From an uncultured Christensenellaceae bacterium (GTDB taxonomy: Bacteria; Bacillota; Clostridia; Christensenellales; Borkfalkiaceae): a stretch of DNA of 63,148 nt. The stretch covers positions 1 to 63,148 of the forward strand of contig CAJUKK010000008.1 in the NCBI GenBank assembly GCA_910586985.1, given 5' to 3'. Position numbers and translations under genes: made by a program. Under the pieces are notes generated by a model. The model made no database searches. It was given only the letters and a program-made list of their open reading frames with translations, and was not told the origin of the DNA. Positions 18,901 through 26,506 of this stretch are shown piece by piece (position 1 is the stretch's first letter; each line of letters opens with the position of its first letter).

Positions 18901-20361
18901 TCTGCGAGCGAGATCAAAACGGCAGCGTTTGCCGACTGCGTCTCCCTCGGTTCGGTTACGTTGAAAGAGGGCGCGAAACTCGGCGCGGGAGTGTTTGCAA
19001 ACTGCGAAAAGCTCGTTTCGGTCACCAATCTCGATAAGGTCGCGGAACTCGGCGACGAGGCATTCTTTTACTCCGGTCTCACCAAGGCGGACGTTTCTTC
19101 GGCAACGACGCTCGGCAACAGAGTGTTTATAGGGTCGAAAGTGACGGAAGTCGTTCTTAGCGACAACTTGGAGAATATCGGGGAAAATCCCTTTACCGGT
19201 TGCCTGATTCCTGCGTTCCAAAAAACGGTGAACGGATCGGAGACGGATACCTACGATATCGGCGAAAACATCAAAGTCATCGGCGGCGTGCTCTACCGCG
19301 TCGTGCCGAACGGACTTGAACTTGTTGTTTATCCCGCGGCAATGAAGGGCGGGTTATGTAAAATCGAAGAGGGCACGGTGCGCATCGGCGCGCGTGCGTT
19401 CGAAGGCAGCGAAAATCTGACGGCAGTCGAAATTCCCGCATCCGTCAAAGCAGTCGGACATAAGGCTTTCTTTGACTGCAAACGTTTGACGCTTGTAACC
19501 TTTAACGGCGCGGAAGCTCCCATCCTTGAAGAGGAATACGACGTGGCTTATCAACTCTACGTGAACTTACCGTTTATGGGAGAGGGGATAAACGGCTCTA
19601 CGGGCGAAAAGTTTACAGCCCTCGGTATCGTACCTTACAGAATGTGGAATGCAGATCAATCGACTTCTACCTTCTATTACGGCGCGAACTTCGTCAATTA
19701 CGTCGGTAAGCAGGATCAGACGCTCGTCATGGCGCGTCCCGTCAACGGAAAGGGCTATGATACGTTTATATTCAATAAATACTTCGGAACGGTGATCGAA
19801 AGTCCTGCGGTATTGCTCGACGATACGTTGGCGGTGATTGAGCTCATTAACGCGCTTCCCGAATTTATTACGATCAGCGACAAAGCGGCGGTCGAGGCGG
19901 CAAGCGCGGCATTCTACGGACTTTCCACCGATCAGCTTGCGCTCGTTGCAGAGATGCCTTACAGCAAGAATTCGACGATGACGCTGCGCGAAAAACTGAC
20001 GGCGGCGGAAAGCACGATCGACCGTCTCGAATCGCAGGGTACAATCGATCCGGGCGGAGAGGAGAAACCGGGCGGCGACGAGAAGCCCGATGAGAAAGAT
20101 TCGAATACCGTGCTTGCGGGCGTGCTCGGAGGCTTGGGCGCAGGAATCGGCGTGATCGCAATCGCATTCGTCGTGTGTTTCATTCTCTACAAGAAAAAGT
20201 TTGCAGTCAAAGCGGCGACGGTAGAGGATGCAAACGAGACGGACGACAATACGGCAAGCGATAGGGCGGAGAACGCCGACGAAGGAAAAGAAACGGCGAA
20301 ATCAAACGGCGAGACGGACGTTGAACCTGACGGGGACACGCACGGCGAAACCGAAGAATAA
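12946..20361 (+). CDS. Giant cell-surface subtilisin-like protease with BspA-type leucine-rich repeats
   Basis: A 2471-residue exported serine endopeptidase. Order: signal peptide (~10-35), an inhibitor-I9-like propeptide region, then the S8 catalytic domain with Asp225 (AVLDTGLDYTH), His299 (EHGTHVSG) and Ser620 (SGTSMAAPN). A PA domain is inserted at ~475-560 (GKIALVRRGSTSFEEKA). Fn3-like beta domains follow, two bacterial Ig-like (BIG2) domains at ~1155-1228 and ~1281-1345, then about 770 residues of LRR_5/BspA repeats (~1416-2190; repeated IGxxAFxxC/AFYGC units). A Pro/Gly/Glu-rich spacer, a membrane helix (~2389-2414, ending LYKKK) and an acidic cytoplasmic tail end it. There is no LPXTG, so anchoring is by the membrane helix. 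It heads an operon with a lipoprotein and an Opp transporter. Confidence 0.9.
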   Translation: MSKLKNQNAKKFLTVAVASALCCTLSLSALLPVFEERENVSAENKNGEISTVSPMTGKVDTHISDYFNTSVVQKLPDTVKKDEEISVIVRMNIDPIVDEFQAAGKTRAAQTVGEFAASGAGKRIAGKIGAAAETLRTRLKKEGLKFELGEEYNVLMSGFEAKMKASEFEDFTAALGNEATAIVGEVYARCETQLVTNDVNVYDTGIFDSSDSKYDGTGTVIAVLDTGLDYTHSAFDPARFDAAGARLTQASIDGLISRTSASQTTLGLTAEDVYINAKVPFAYDYADKDPDVYPMASEHGTHVSGVIVGEDDVITGVATNAQLVSMKVFSDVMDGARDSWLLAALEDCTVLEVDVINMSLGSSAGFSRNEDKTALQEVYDKIQAQGISLIAAASNSFNSTFSSEKNGNLPLTSNPDSATVGSPSTYESTLSVASIKGVKTPYLTYNGSIMYFTESTNKASKSKNFVDEILPEGVNEKEFEYVTIPGVGRSIDYTGLSMAGKIALVRRGSTSFEEKARVALQSGAAGLIVYNNVSGDVSMTVGNIKLAVCSISQTNGETLAAQSSGKIMISRSQTAGPFMSDFSSWGPTPDLHIKPEITAHGGDIYSAVPGQSYDRMSGTSMAAPNQAGVTALVRQYVKETFSDIANDPVAVTNRVNQLMMSTADIAYNVNGLPYSVRKQGAGLANLASSTSSPAYLTTFDKEGNLMDKPKLELGDDPDKAGVYTLKFAVNNFSGGALSYDVGAIVQTEGVSETKTHQGDTTVTEEGYTLSGASVRIVGIKGGTNNGMNVTVGANSSAEITVEIALSDSDKSYLDTSFANGMYVEGYITLKASGGSQNGLSVPYLAFYGDWTQAPIFDKDFYETNRDELDDSIDTLDKNLPDAYATRPVGGLYNDYIGYLGAYPYAPNPTMTPIAADRKYSALTNNEEGINNLYGIFAGMLRGAKRVVTSITDATTGEMIYSEETLNQRKSYSTGLAIVQSTIFEHFKVSDYNLKNNTKYLVKVQAYLDYGDGGVEKNLRNTFEFPFVTDFEAPAVTDCDFYTEYDRTEKKTRLFARLNVYDNHYVAALQIGAVRVGESGYVVDTFDRYLTPVYSDFNATNIVTYELTDYMDQIKSSYNKRSFVVTALDYAMNQAMYEINIPDSVLGIHFEEEEVKISPNETYDLNPIVTPSQTWVQSLDYISSNESIVRVVNGKIIGIKAGEATITAVENGGGADAKRATLKVRVLGEGEPGYQKFDAPAAEEFTLTGYHVEKAFYLLISDDREIGETDDTITFVGSGARSLSMYPSESVTLNYKLRSYFPNSTSVTFESSNPDIVRVDSRTGTVTAVAEGNASITVQLKMNGLAQRSEYVSVTVKNPYDTSGPYLVHYFGNGGKVVLPAELSLTEIQQYAFSNYEYVPKDENDEISDDDPLMTKPQFIGESTIEEVVIPEGVKTIGNYAFAGLTGLKKITLPSTIEKIGLGAFYGCTALADIQGAEYIKFISKDAFYGCNALKTVNFGRIIAIGDSAFEKTFTSDSLKNAPEIEITLPVSAQSIGKRAFAGNANAVSLTIQAAQVKLGDEAFTGCVKLKTASVNAAVIPTGLFNGCSALENVTIGKSVAVIGENAFGGTQVAKFTVTEGNGVYHAQENGAVLLNTDGTQLLAVAPAARKVSVAEMPSLVDVTEIGAAAFSGNGNIVLVDLPSVTRVNEYAFANCTALGTKKNLGTSQNPDIVEGYLKLAPLAYVGDHAFYNTGIDTMPEFSAELKEIGEYSFAQTKVTTVVIPDGFKVGDAAFEDCAQLTTVTVKDNVTVGIAAFRSKEILASNSSGAIVMYRFPSKLKTLSIGANADLQPDAFYGVAAEQITLGGGAVIGDGAFYNAQNLKSIDLSQAKSIGFRAFSGMVYKASQAAIKITVCAAKLTEVDLSACESLGAEAFMFCHDIKTVKLGSQIKEVPDYAFFGLLDVDAKGNKIEYALLESVEGLSHIEKIGECAFQSAKFSGSLDLSSASEIKTAAFADCVSLGSVTLKEGAKLGAGVFANCEKLVSVTNLDKVAELGDEAFFYSGLTKADVSSATTLGNRVFIGSKVTEVVLSDNLENIGENPFTGCLIPAFQKTVNGSETDTYDIGENIKVIGGVLYRVVPNGLELVVYPAAMKGGLCKIEEGTVRIGARAFEGSENLTAVEIPASVKAVGHKAFFDCKRLTLVTFNGAEAPILEEEYDVAYQLYVNLPFMGEGINGSTGEKFTALGIVPYRMWNADQSTSTFYYGANFVNYVGKQDQTLVMARPVNGKGYDTFIFNKYFGTVIESPAVLLDDTLAVIELINALPEFITISDKAAVEAASAAFYGLSTDQLALVAEMPYSKNSTMTLREKLTAAESTIDRLESQGTIDPGGEEKPGGDEKPDEKDSNTVLAGVLGGLGAGIGVIAIAFVVCFILYKKKFAVKAATVEDANETDDNTASDRAENADEGKETAKSNGETDVEPDGDTHGETEE

Positions 20362-20381
20362 GCAGTCTCAGGAGATATACG

Positions 20382-21770
20382 GTGAAAAATAAAACGAAAG
20401 TGATGATCGGGCTTGCCGTCGCTAGTTTAGCGACTCTTGCCCTCGCCGCCTGTTCGGGCAGCACGAATCGCTACGGACAGTATGAGAAGGACGGCTACGG
20501 CATCCGCGTGAGATATTATTCCAACGGCGGACAGTTTGCAAGTACGGCGGATGTTGATCTTGTCGACGTGTATAAACTACCCGAGAGCGGCGGGATTCGT
20601 CTCATCGAACCGGGGAGCGACGAACGCGGACCTAAGGGAGAAAAAACGCAGATCGCCTATACGGGGCATTTTCTTGCCGGATGGTATCAGACGCGTACGG
20701 AGATAACGGACGTCAACGGAGAAAAGACATACTCCTACTCCGATCCGTGGGATTTCAAAAACGACCGTTTGACAGTCGACAAGGATAAGACGTTTGAAGA
20801 GGACGAGGCGGCGCTGTCGCTCTATGCGGTGTGGGTACCGAATTTCACTTACACGTTCTATGCGCAAAGCGGCGCGGAATGGGAACAGATCGGGCAGTAC
20901 GTGTTCAATCCGCAGACCTCCCCTTCAGAGATCGTTGTTCCCGAATGGGACGTGGAAGGCGAGAATGCGACGGGACGCATGGATTATCACGAATTCCCGA
21001 AACGCAGCGGAATGACGTTTGAAAACGCATACCTCGATAAGGATATGACGCAGCCCTGCGGAGAAACGGTTGTGCACGGCGGTTCGGTCGTTGCTGAGAC
21101 GGGGACGGCGAAGGACGGCAATCTCAACGTGTATACGACGTGGAAGAATGGAGATTGGTATAAAATTTCCACCGTCAGCCAGCTTCAAAGCAATATTTCC
21201 GCAACGGGCTGTTACGAGTTGCTTTCGGACACGTATGACTTTACCGACGAAACATGGTCGGTTGCGCTCAGTGAGGGTGCGTTTACGGGAAAATTCGTCA
21301 GCGAAACGGGTTGTACGTTCAAGAACATCAATATTATCCAGACAGATTCTCAAAAGCAGTTCGGCGGGTTGTTCGGGCAGATCCGCGAGGAGGCGGAGAT
21401 TAAAAACGTCTCTTTCGAAAACGTAACGTACCGTCTGAATGCGGCAACGCGGCTTGTTGGCGGGGCGTACGGCGTGCTGGCAGGAACGCTTTCGGAGAAC
21501 GCCACGGTAGAAAACGTGACCGTATCCGGACAGATGCTTGTCGGCGCGGGGATTGCAACTAACTTCAGTAATTACACCGTAGGACTTTTAACGGGGAACG
21601 GCGTGGCTAAGGGGATTTCCTTTGCAAATATTACGGCGGACGTCGTGAAGATGGATTACGTTACGCCGGATACGTATCCGTATAAATTGGCGGTAGACAG
21701 GTTAAGCGGAATCATTACGATTTCGGAGAACGAATCGGCGGAAACAAAACCGGACACGGTTTATAATTAA
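20382..21770 (+). CDS. Exported lipoprotein with InlB-like repeats
   Basis: A 462-residue protein with a lipobox (LALAAC), so it is likely lipid-anchored on the outer face of the membrane. Residues ~45-120 contain the YYSNGGQF...GHFLAGWYQT pattern of Listeria-Bacteroides (InlB-B-like) repeats. The C-terminal third has strand-rich segments (FKNINIIQTD, IKNVSFENVTY, TVENVTVSG) that recall GLUG or right-handed beta-helix repeats. No enzyme motif is seen. The start is GTG 20382 behind GGAG, 20 bases after the protease. A ligand-binding or adhesion role beside the protease is an inference. Confidence 0.65.
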   Translation: MKNKTKVMIGLAVASLATLALAACSGSTNRYGQYEKDGYGIRVRYYSNGGQFASTADVDLVDVYKLPESGGIRLIEPGSDERGPKGEKTQIAYTGHFLAGWYQTRTEITDVNGEKTYSYSDPWDFKNDRLTVDKDKTFEEDEAALSLYAVWVPNFTYTFYAQSGAEWEQIGQYVFNPQTSPSEIVVPEWDVEGENATGRMDYHEFPKRSGMTFENAYLDKDMTQPCGETVVHGGSVVAETGTAKDGNLNVYTTWKNGDWYKISTVSQLQSNISATGCYELLSDTYDFTDETWSVALSEGAFTGKFVSETGCTFKNINIIQTDSQKQFGGLFGQIREEAEIKNVSFENVTYRLNAATRLVGGAYGVLAGTLSENATVENVTVSGQMLVGAGIATNFSNYTVGLLTGNGVAKGISFANITADVVKMDYVTPDTYPYKLAVDRLSGIITISENESAETKPDTVYN

Positions 21771-21793
21771 GAGAAAATAAACGGAGGTATACA

Positions 21794-24376
21794 ATGAAAA
21801 ACAAGAAGGTACGCATTTTGGCGGTTACAATCGGCGCGACGATGCTTGCGGGTACGGCTGCGGCTTTTGCCGGCTGTAACGGGGATAATGCCGATTATCT
21901 CGTTATCATGACGGAGAATCTCGAAGGACTTTTCAATCCTTTCTATGCGTCGGCTGCTCCCGACGTCGACGTCGTCGGCATGACGCAGATCAGCATGCTC
22001 ACGACGGAGTACAAGCTCAATCCAGCCACGGGGACGGAAGAGGCGATGCTTGCCTATGGCGACGATCATGCCGTCGTCGTAAAGGATCTTCAGTACGAGC
22101 AGAAAGGGGACGAGACGGAATATTTGTTCGTGCTCAAAAACGGCATTACATTTTCCGACGGAAAGCCTCTTACGATGAACGACGTTTTGTTTAATATGTA
22201 CGTCTATCTCGACCCCGTCTATACGGGCTCTTCCACCATGTATTCGACGGATATCGTCGGATTGCAGACATACAGAACGCAGCAAAATCTTTCGGGCAAC
22301 ACCGATCAGGATGCGCAGCTCATGGCGGAGGCTACGGGCAGAGCGACGATCCGTATCAACGAACTCATCAACCTTTACCGCACGGTCGGAAAGAACGGGG
22401 ATTCGTATTCGGCTACCGAACAGCAGATGCGTACGGCAATTAACGCCCACGCGCCGAGCACAGGCTATAAACAGTCGATTGCGGTGCGCGGAAATATCAC
22501 CGACGATAAGGCGCGCGAACAGCTTCTTGCCGATTACAATACCACGCTTACGACTTTCCGCGAGGAACTCGGCACCGACTACGACGGCGCAAAGGACTCT
22601 TACACGGAAGAACCGTACAAGTCTTCGCCCGTTAAGTTCGACGAGATCGTCTCCTTCATGTATGCGGAGGGATTTGTCGAAGTCGAATACGAAAAGGATC
22701 CTGTGACCAACAAGGAAAATAAAAACAAGTTTACAAAGGTTACGCCGCAATACAGTAAGGATATCGTAACAGATCGCGAATCCGCGATTCAGTACGTATA
22801 TGACGCGAAAGTCAGAACCAATTTCGATGAGATTCTCCTCGCTTGGGGTACGGCGAACAAGATGAGAACGAGTTTCTCCGCGCATGCGACCGACGTAATC
22901 CTCCATGAGCGCGTCGACGGCGATACGCTCACCTATCCGAAGATCGACGGAATCGATTCGCTCGGACACAACACCGATCTTGCGACCGTAACGGTCAATA
23001 ATACGGAATACAAAGTTGCGCGCGAACACAACGCAGACGGTACGCCTGCAAATGAGGGCGAGTACGACGTGCTCCGCGTGCGCATCAACGGCGTCGACCC
23101 CAAGGCGATCTGGAACTTTGGTTTTGCAGTCGCTCCTCAGCACTACTATGCAGAGGGCGTGGAAGTGGACATTGCAAATAATAAGTTCGGCGTAGAATGG
23201 GGTTCGTTCGAATTCATGACGAAGAAAATCCAGAGCATCCGCAATGCAACCGTTCCCATGGGCGCGGGCGCATATATCGCGACCGATTCGAAGAACGGCG
23301 ACAATCCCAGCGGTACCGATTTCTTCAGCGCGAATACCGTCTATTATAAGGCAAACGATAATTTCCTGATGGGTGCGCCCAAGACGAAGAATATCCGTTA
23401 TCAGGTGACGAGTTCCACAAACGCGCTCAATGCGCTTGAATCGGGCAACGTACACTACGTAACGCCGCAGTTTACGCAACAGAATAAAGAAAAACTCGAC
23501 GGCGATCTTGCGAAGAAGGGAATTAAATCGCTCGATTCGTGGCAGCTCGGCTACGGTTATATCGGCATTAATGCTGGTAAAATTCCGAATATCAATCTCC
23601 GTAAGGCGATCATGTCGGCAATGGATATTCGTCTTTCTCTGAGCTATTATTCGCAAGGTACGGCAAAACCCATTTATTGGCCGATGTCCACCGTCAGCTG
23701 GGCATATCCCATGGACGGCGGCGCGGAGAACGCGGATAACGGACGCGACTATATGATGTATGAAAACAAGTCCAAAGCGATGGAAAACATCAAGCGTTAC
23801 CAGACGGCGGCGGGTTATCCGAACGGTTATCCCAATAAGATCAAATTTACGATTGCGGGTTCGAATCTGAGCGAACACCCCACCTATCTTACGTTCCAGA
23901 CGGCGGCGGACATCCTCAACGAATGCGGTTGGAATATCGAGGTTGAACCCGATTTGCAGGCGCTTACCAAACTTTCCACCGGTTCGCTCACCGTATGGGC
24001 GGCAGCATGGAGCGCCACGATCGATCCCGATATGTATCAGGTTTACCATAAGAACTCCAAGGCGACGAGTACCCTTGCCTGGGGTTACCGCGAAATTTTG
24101 GCGGCGCCGAGTTCTTATCCCACAGAGACGAGAATCCTCAACAATCTTGCCGATAAGATCGACGACGGCCGTGAGACGGAAGACAGAGCGGAGCGTACGG
24201 CAATCTATCGCGAAGCGATGGGCTACGTTCTCGATCTTGCGATCGAAATGCCCGTTTATCAGCGTCGTCAGCTCTTTGCGTACAACGCAAACGTTATTAA
24301 GGAATCTTCCCTTCCTTCGACGGTCAATCCCTATTCGACGCCGCTTGAAAAGATCTGGCTTGTTGAGTTGAACTAA
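21794..24376 (+). CDS. oppA: Peptide ABC transporter substrate-binding lipoprotein (family 5)
   Basis: An 860-residue extracellular binding protein of the SBP_bac_5 family. It has a lipobox (AFAGC) after a signal peptide. The usual start of the mature domain is present (NLEGLFNPFYA...DVVGMTQI), and FVLKNGITFSDGKPLTMNDVLFN is the conserved block used to recognise the family. The C-terminal lobe shows NINLRKAIMSAMDIRL and the WAAAWSATIDPDMYQVYH segment. It is longer than the typical 500-600 residues because of an inserted helical region (~165-360). It delivers peptides to the permeases encoded directly downstream. A GGAGGT site lies before the ATG. Confidence 0.9.
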   Translation: MKNKKVRILAVTIGATMLAGTAAAFAGCNGDNADYLVIMTENLEGLFNPFYASAAPDVDVVGMTQISMLTTEYKLNPATGTEEAMLAYGDDHAVVVKDLQYEQKGDETEYLFVLKNGITFSDGKPLTMNDVLFNMYVYLDPVYTGSSTMYSTDIVGLQTYRTQQNLSGNTDQDAQLMAEATGRATIRINELINLYRTVGKNGDSYSATEQQMRTAINAHAPSTGYKQSIAVRGNITDDKAREQLLADYNTTLTTFREELGTDYDGAKDSYTEEPYKSSPVKFDEIVSFMYAEGFVEVEYEKDPVTNKENKNKFTKVTPQYSKDIVTDRESAIQYVYDAKVRTNFDEILLAWGTANKMRTSFSAHATDVILHERVDGDTLTYPKIDGIDSLGHNTDLATVTVNNTEYKVAREHNADGTPANEGEYDVLRVRINGVDPKAIWNFGFAVAPQHYYAEGVEVDIANNKFGVEWGSFEFMTKKIQSIRNATVPMGAGAYIATDSKNGDNPSGTDFFSANTVYYKANDNFLMGAPKTKNIRYQVTSSTNALNALESGNVHYVTPQFTQQNKEKLDGDLAKKGIKSLDSWQLGYGYIGINAGKIPNINLRKAIMSAMDIRLSLSYYSQGTAKPIYWPMSTVSWAYPMDGGAENADNGRDYMMYENKSKAMENIKRYQTAAGYPNGYPNKIKFTIAGSNLSEHPTYLTFQTAADILNECGWNIEVEPDLQALTKLSTGSLTVWAAAWSATIDPDMYQVYHKNSKATSTLAWGYREILAAPSSYPTETRILNNLADKIDDGRETEDRAERTAIYREAMGYVLDLAIEMPVYQRRQLFAYNANVIKESSLPSTVNPYSTPLEKIWLVELN

Positions 24377-24396
24377 ATTATTTTTACGGAGCAGTT

Positions 24397-25392
24397 ATGT
24401 TAAAGTATATCCTAAAACGGCTCGGGTGGTGTCTCGTCATTCTGCTCGGCGTATCGCTCATCATCTATGTGTTGGTGCGCTGCATGCCCGCTTCTTTCGT
24501 CGATCAGAAGATTGCCGAAATGAATCAGGGCGGCGCGATCATAGACGAAGAGCTGATCGCCAACATGAAGAAGATGTACGGCTTGGACGACGAGAGTTTC
24601 TTCGGCATTTTAAAGGGGTATTTCTCCTGGCTCGGGGCGTTGTGTCAGTTTGACCTCGGAACGAGTTTTGTGCACCGCATTCCGGTGCTTGACGTTATCG
24701 TACAGCATATGGGCGTATCGTTTATCATCGCGTTCGTTGCAATTATCTTCGAGTACATGATTGCGATCCCGCTCGGCGTTACGGCGGCAACGCATCAGTA
24801 TTCCGTACGCGATTACGTTGTTACTATTCTCGTTATGCTTGGGATATCTTTGCCGTCTTTCTTCTTCGGGCAGATGCTAAAAGATTTCTTTGCGATGAAA
24901 CTCGGTTGGTTTCCGCCTTCGGGACTCATCGACGCATCTCAGAACTTTTCGGGACTCGGGCGGCTCGGCGACTACATCGCGCATATCTTCCTGCCGCTCC
25001 TTACCATCGTCATACTCGGTATCGGCGGAACAATGAGATACGTTCGTACGAATATGCTCGAAGTGTTGAATTCCGACTATATCCGCACGGCGCGGGCAAA
25101 GGGACTCAAAGAGAGCAAGGTTATTTATAAACACGCGTTCCGGAATACGATGATCCCCATCGTAACCATGTTTGCGGGAATCCTTCCCAGCTTGTTTTCG
25201 GGAGCGATGCTCACCGAGCAGGTGTTCGATCTTCCCGGTATCGGTAACGTCGCGCTAACGGCGACGCTGAAAGGGGATATTCCGTTTATCATGGGATATA
25301 ACATGTTCCTTGCAATACTCAGCGTAATCGGCGTTTTGCTTGCCGATCTAATGTACGCAGTCGTCGATCCGCGCGTCAAGCTGACGGCTTAA
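24397..25392 (+). CDS. oppB: Oligopeptide ABC transporter permease B
   Basis: A 331-residue inner membrane permease with six predicted helices. The first helix begins RLGWCLVILLGVSLIIY, and the EAA cytoplasmic loop that contacts the ATPases is RTARAKGLKESKVIYKHAFRN. The C-terminus PGIGNVALTATLKGDIPFIMG is the signature of the OppB/DppB group. A 14-residue-longer periplasmic part follows the first helix than in DppB. It overlaps nothing and lies 10 bases before oppC behind a strong GGAGG. With OppC it forms the channel of the importer. Confidence 0.93.
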   Translation: MLKYILKRLGWCLVILLGVSLIIYVLVRCMPASFVDQKIAEMNQGGAIIDEELIANMKKMYGLDDESFFGILKGYFSWLGALCQFDLGTSFVHRIPVLDVIVQHMGVSFIIAFVAIIFEYMIAIPLGVTAATHQYSVRDYVVTILVMLGISLPSFFFGQMLKDFFAMKLGWFPPSGLIDASQNFSGLGRLGDYIAHIFLPLLTIVILGIGGTMRYVRTNMLEVLNSDYIRTARAKGLKESKVIYKHAFRNTMIPIVTMFAGILPSLFSGAMLTEQVFDLPGIGNVALTATLKGDIPFIMGYNMFLAILSVIGVLLADLMYAVVDPRVKLTA

Positions 25393-25402
25393 GGAGGAGC
25401 TC

Positions 25403-26503
25403 ATGGAAGAAGATAAGAAGAAACAATCCGAAGAGGGATTGCAAGAAGATACTTCCGCAGAGACGGAACTTAACGCGGGCGACGAGCTCGCCGTTGCCGA
25501 CGGGGAAAAGCCGCTTGACAGAAACGTGCGGCTCATGTCTCCCGCCCGCATGGTAGCGCGGCGGTTCTTCCGCTCCAAACTCAGCGTGATCGGACTTGTC
25601 ATGATCGTAACGTTGTTGCTTTTTTCGTGGCTTGGTCCTGTGTTTTATCAGCGTTGGGGCGAGACGGAGCGCGACGAGTCGGGCAAGATCGATTACGGAT
25701 ACGAAGAAATCACCGTGATCGACGAGAACGGTGAAGAGTTTACATTTTATCAGGTGACGGAAACGCACCGCACGATTAATTCCTTGGCGCCGATCAGCGG
25801 GGAGCACCTTCTCGGAACGGACAAGGCGGGCATGGACGTTTTAACGCGGCTCATGTACGGCGGACGCATTTCGCTCTCCATCAGCTTTATCGCAGTGTTT
25901 GCAATCACGTTTATCGGAATCGTATTCGGCGGAATTGCCGGTTACTTCGGCGGCAGAATCGATAACCTTATCATGCGTTTTTGCGATATTCTGATGTGTT
26001 TACCGACGTTGCCGATCCTGTTGATACTCGGAACGTTGCTCGATTCGCTCGGCGTGGATTCCAAGTACCGAATATATTTCCTCATGATATTTCTGACAGT
26101 GTTCTCATGGCCGGGAACGGCGCGGCTCGTGCGCGGACAGATTCTCTTTTTGAGAGAACAGGAATACATGGTCGCGGCGGACGCGATGGGATATTCGGCT
26201 GCGCGCAAGATATTCAAGCACCTTATTCCCAACGTTTTGCCGCAGCTCATCGTATCTATGACGCTCAGCCTCGGCAGTACGATTTTGTATGAAGCTTCGC
26301 TGTCCTATCTGAATATGGGCGTACGCGCACCCTATGCGGCATGGGGGACGATGATCAATATTATTTCCGAGGATATCAACATTTTGCAGAATTATTTCAA
26401 CGTGTGGGGACCTCCCGGAATATGCATCATTATTGCCGTACTCGGATTTAACTTTGTGGGCGACGGTCTCAGAGACGCGCTCGATCCCAAGATGAAGAGG
26501 TAA
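25403..26503 (+). CDS. oppC: Oligopeptide ABC transporter permease C
   Basis: A 366-residue permease partner. A charged N-terminal tail of ~60 residues (Glu/Lys/Asp-rich, unlike classical OppC) precedes the first helix (SVIGLVMIVTLLLFSWLG). The conserved HLLGTDKAGMDVLTRLMYGGR block follows an insertion of ~45 residues in the first extracytoplasmic loop. The EAA loop is AADAMGYSAARKIFKHLIPN, and YLNMGVRAPYAAWGTMI is typical of OppC/DppC. It lies between oppB and oppD (3-base gap). Its N-terminal tail may be a species-specific contact to the ATPases. Confidence 0.93.
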   Translation: MEEDKKKQSEEGLQEDTSAETELNAGDELAVADGEKPLDRNVRLMSPARMVARRFFRSKLSVIGLVMIVTLLLFSWLGPVFYQRWGETERDESGKIDYGYEEITVIDENGEEFTFYQVTETHRTINSLAPISGEHLLGTDKAGMDVLTRLMYGGRISLSISFIAVFAITFIGIVFGGIAGYFGGRIDNLIMRFCDILMCLPTLPILLILGTLLDSLGVDSKYRIYFLMIFLTVFSWPGTARLVRGQILFLREQEYMVAADAMGYSAARKIFKHLIPNVLPQLIVSMTLSLGSTILYEASLSYLNMGVRAPYAAWGTMINIISEDINILQNYFNVWGPPGICIIIAVLGFNFVGDGLRDALDPKMKR

Positions 26504-26506
26504 CAG

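Noticed and set aside
21767..24049. A 760-codon open frame on the minus strand, antisense to the Opp binding protein.
   Set aside because: The plus-strand frame has a clear family, lipobox and SD. The antisense product is Arg/Ile-rich with no domain, as expected from the codon pattern.
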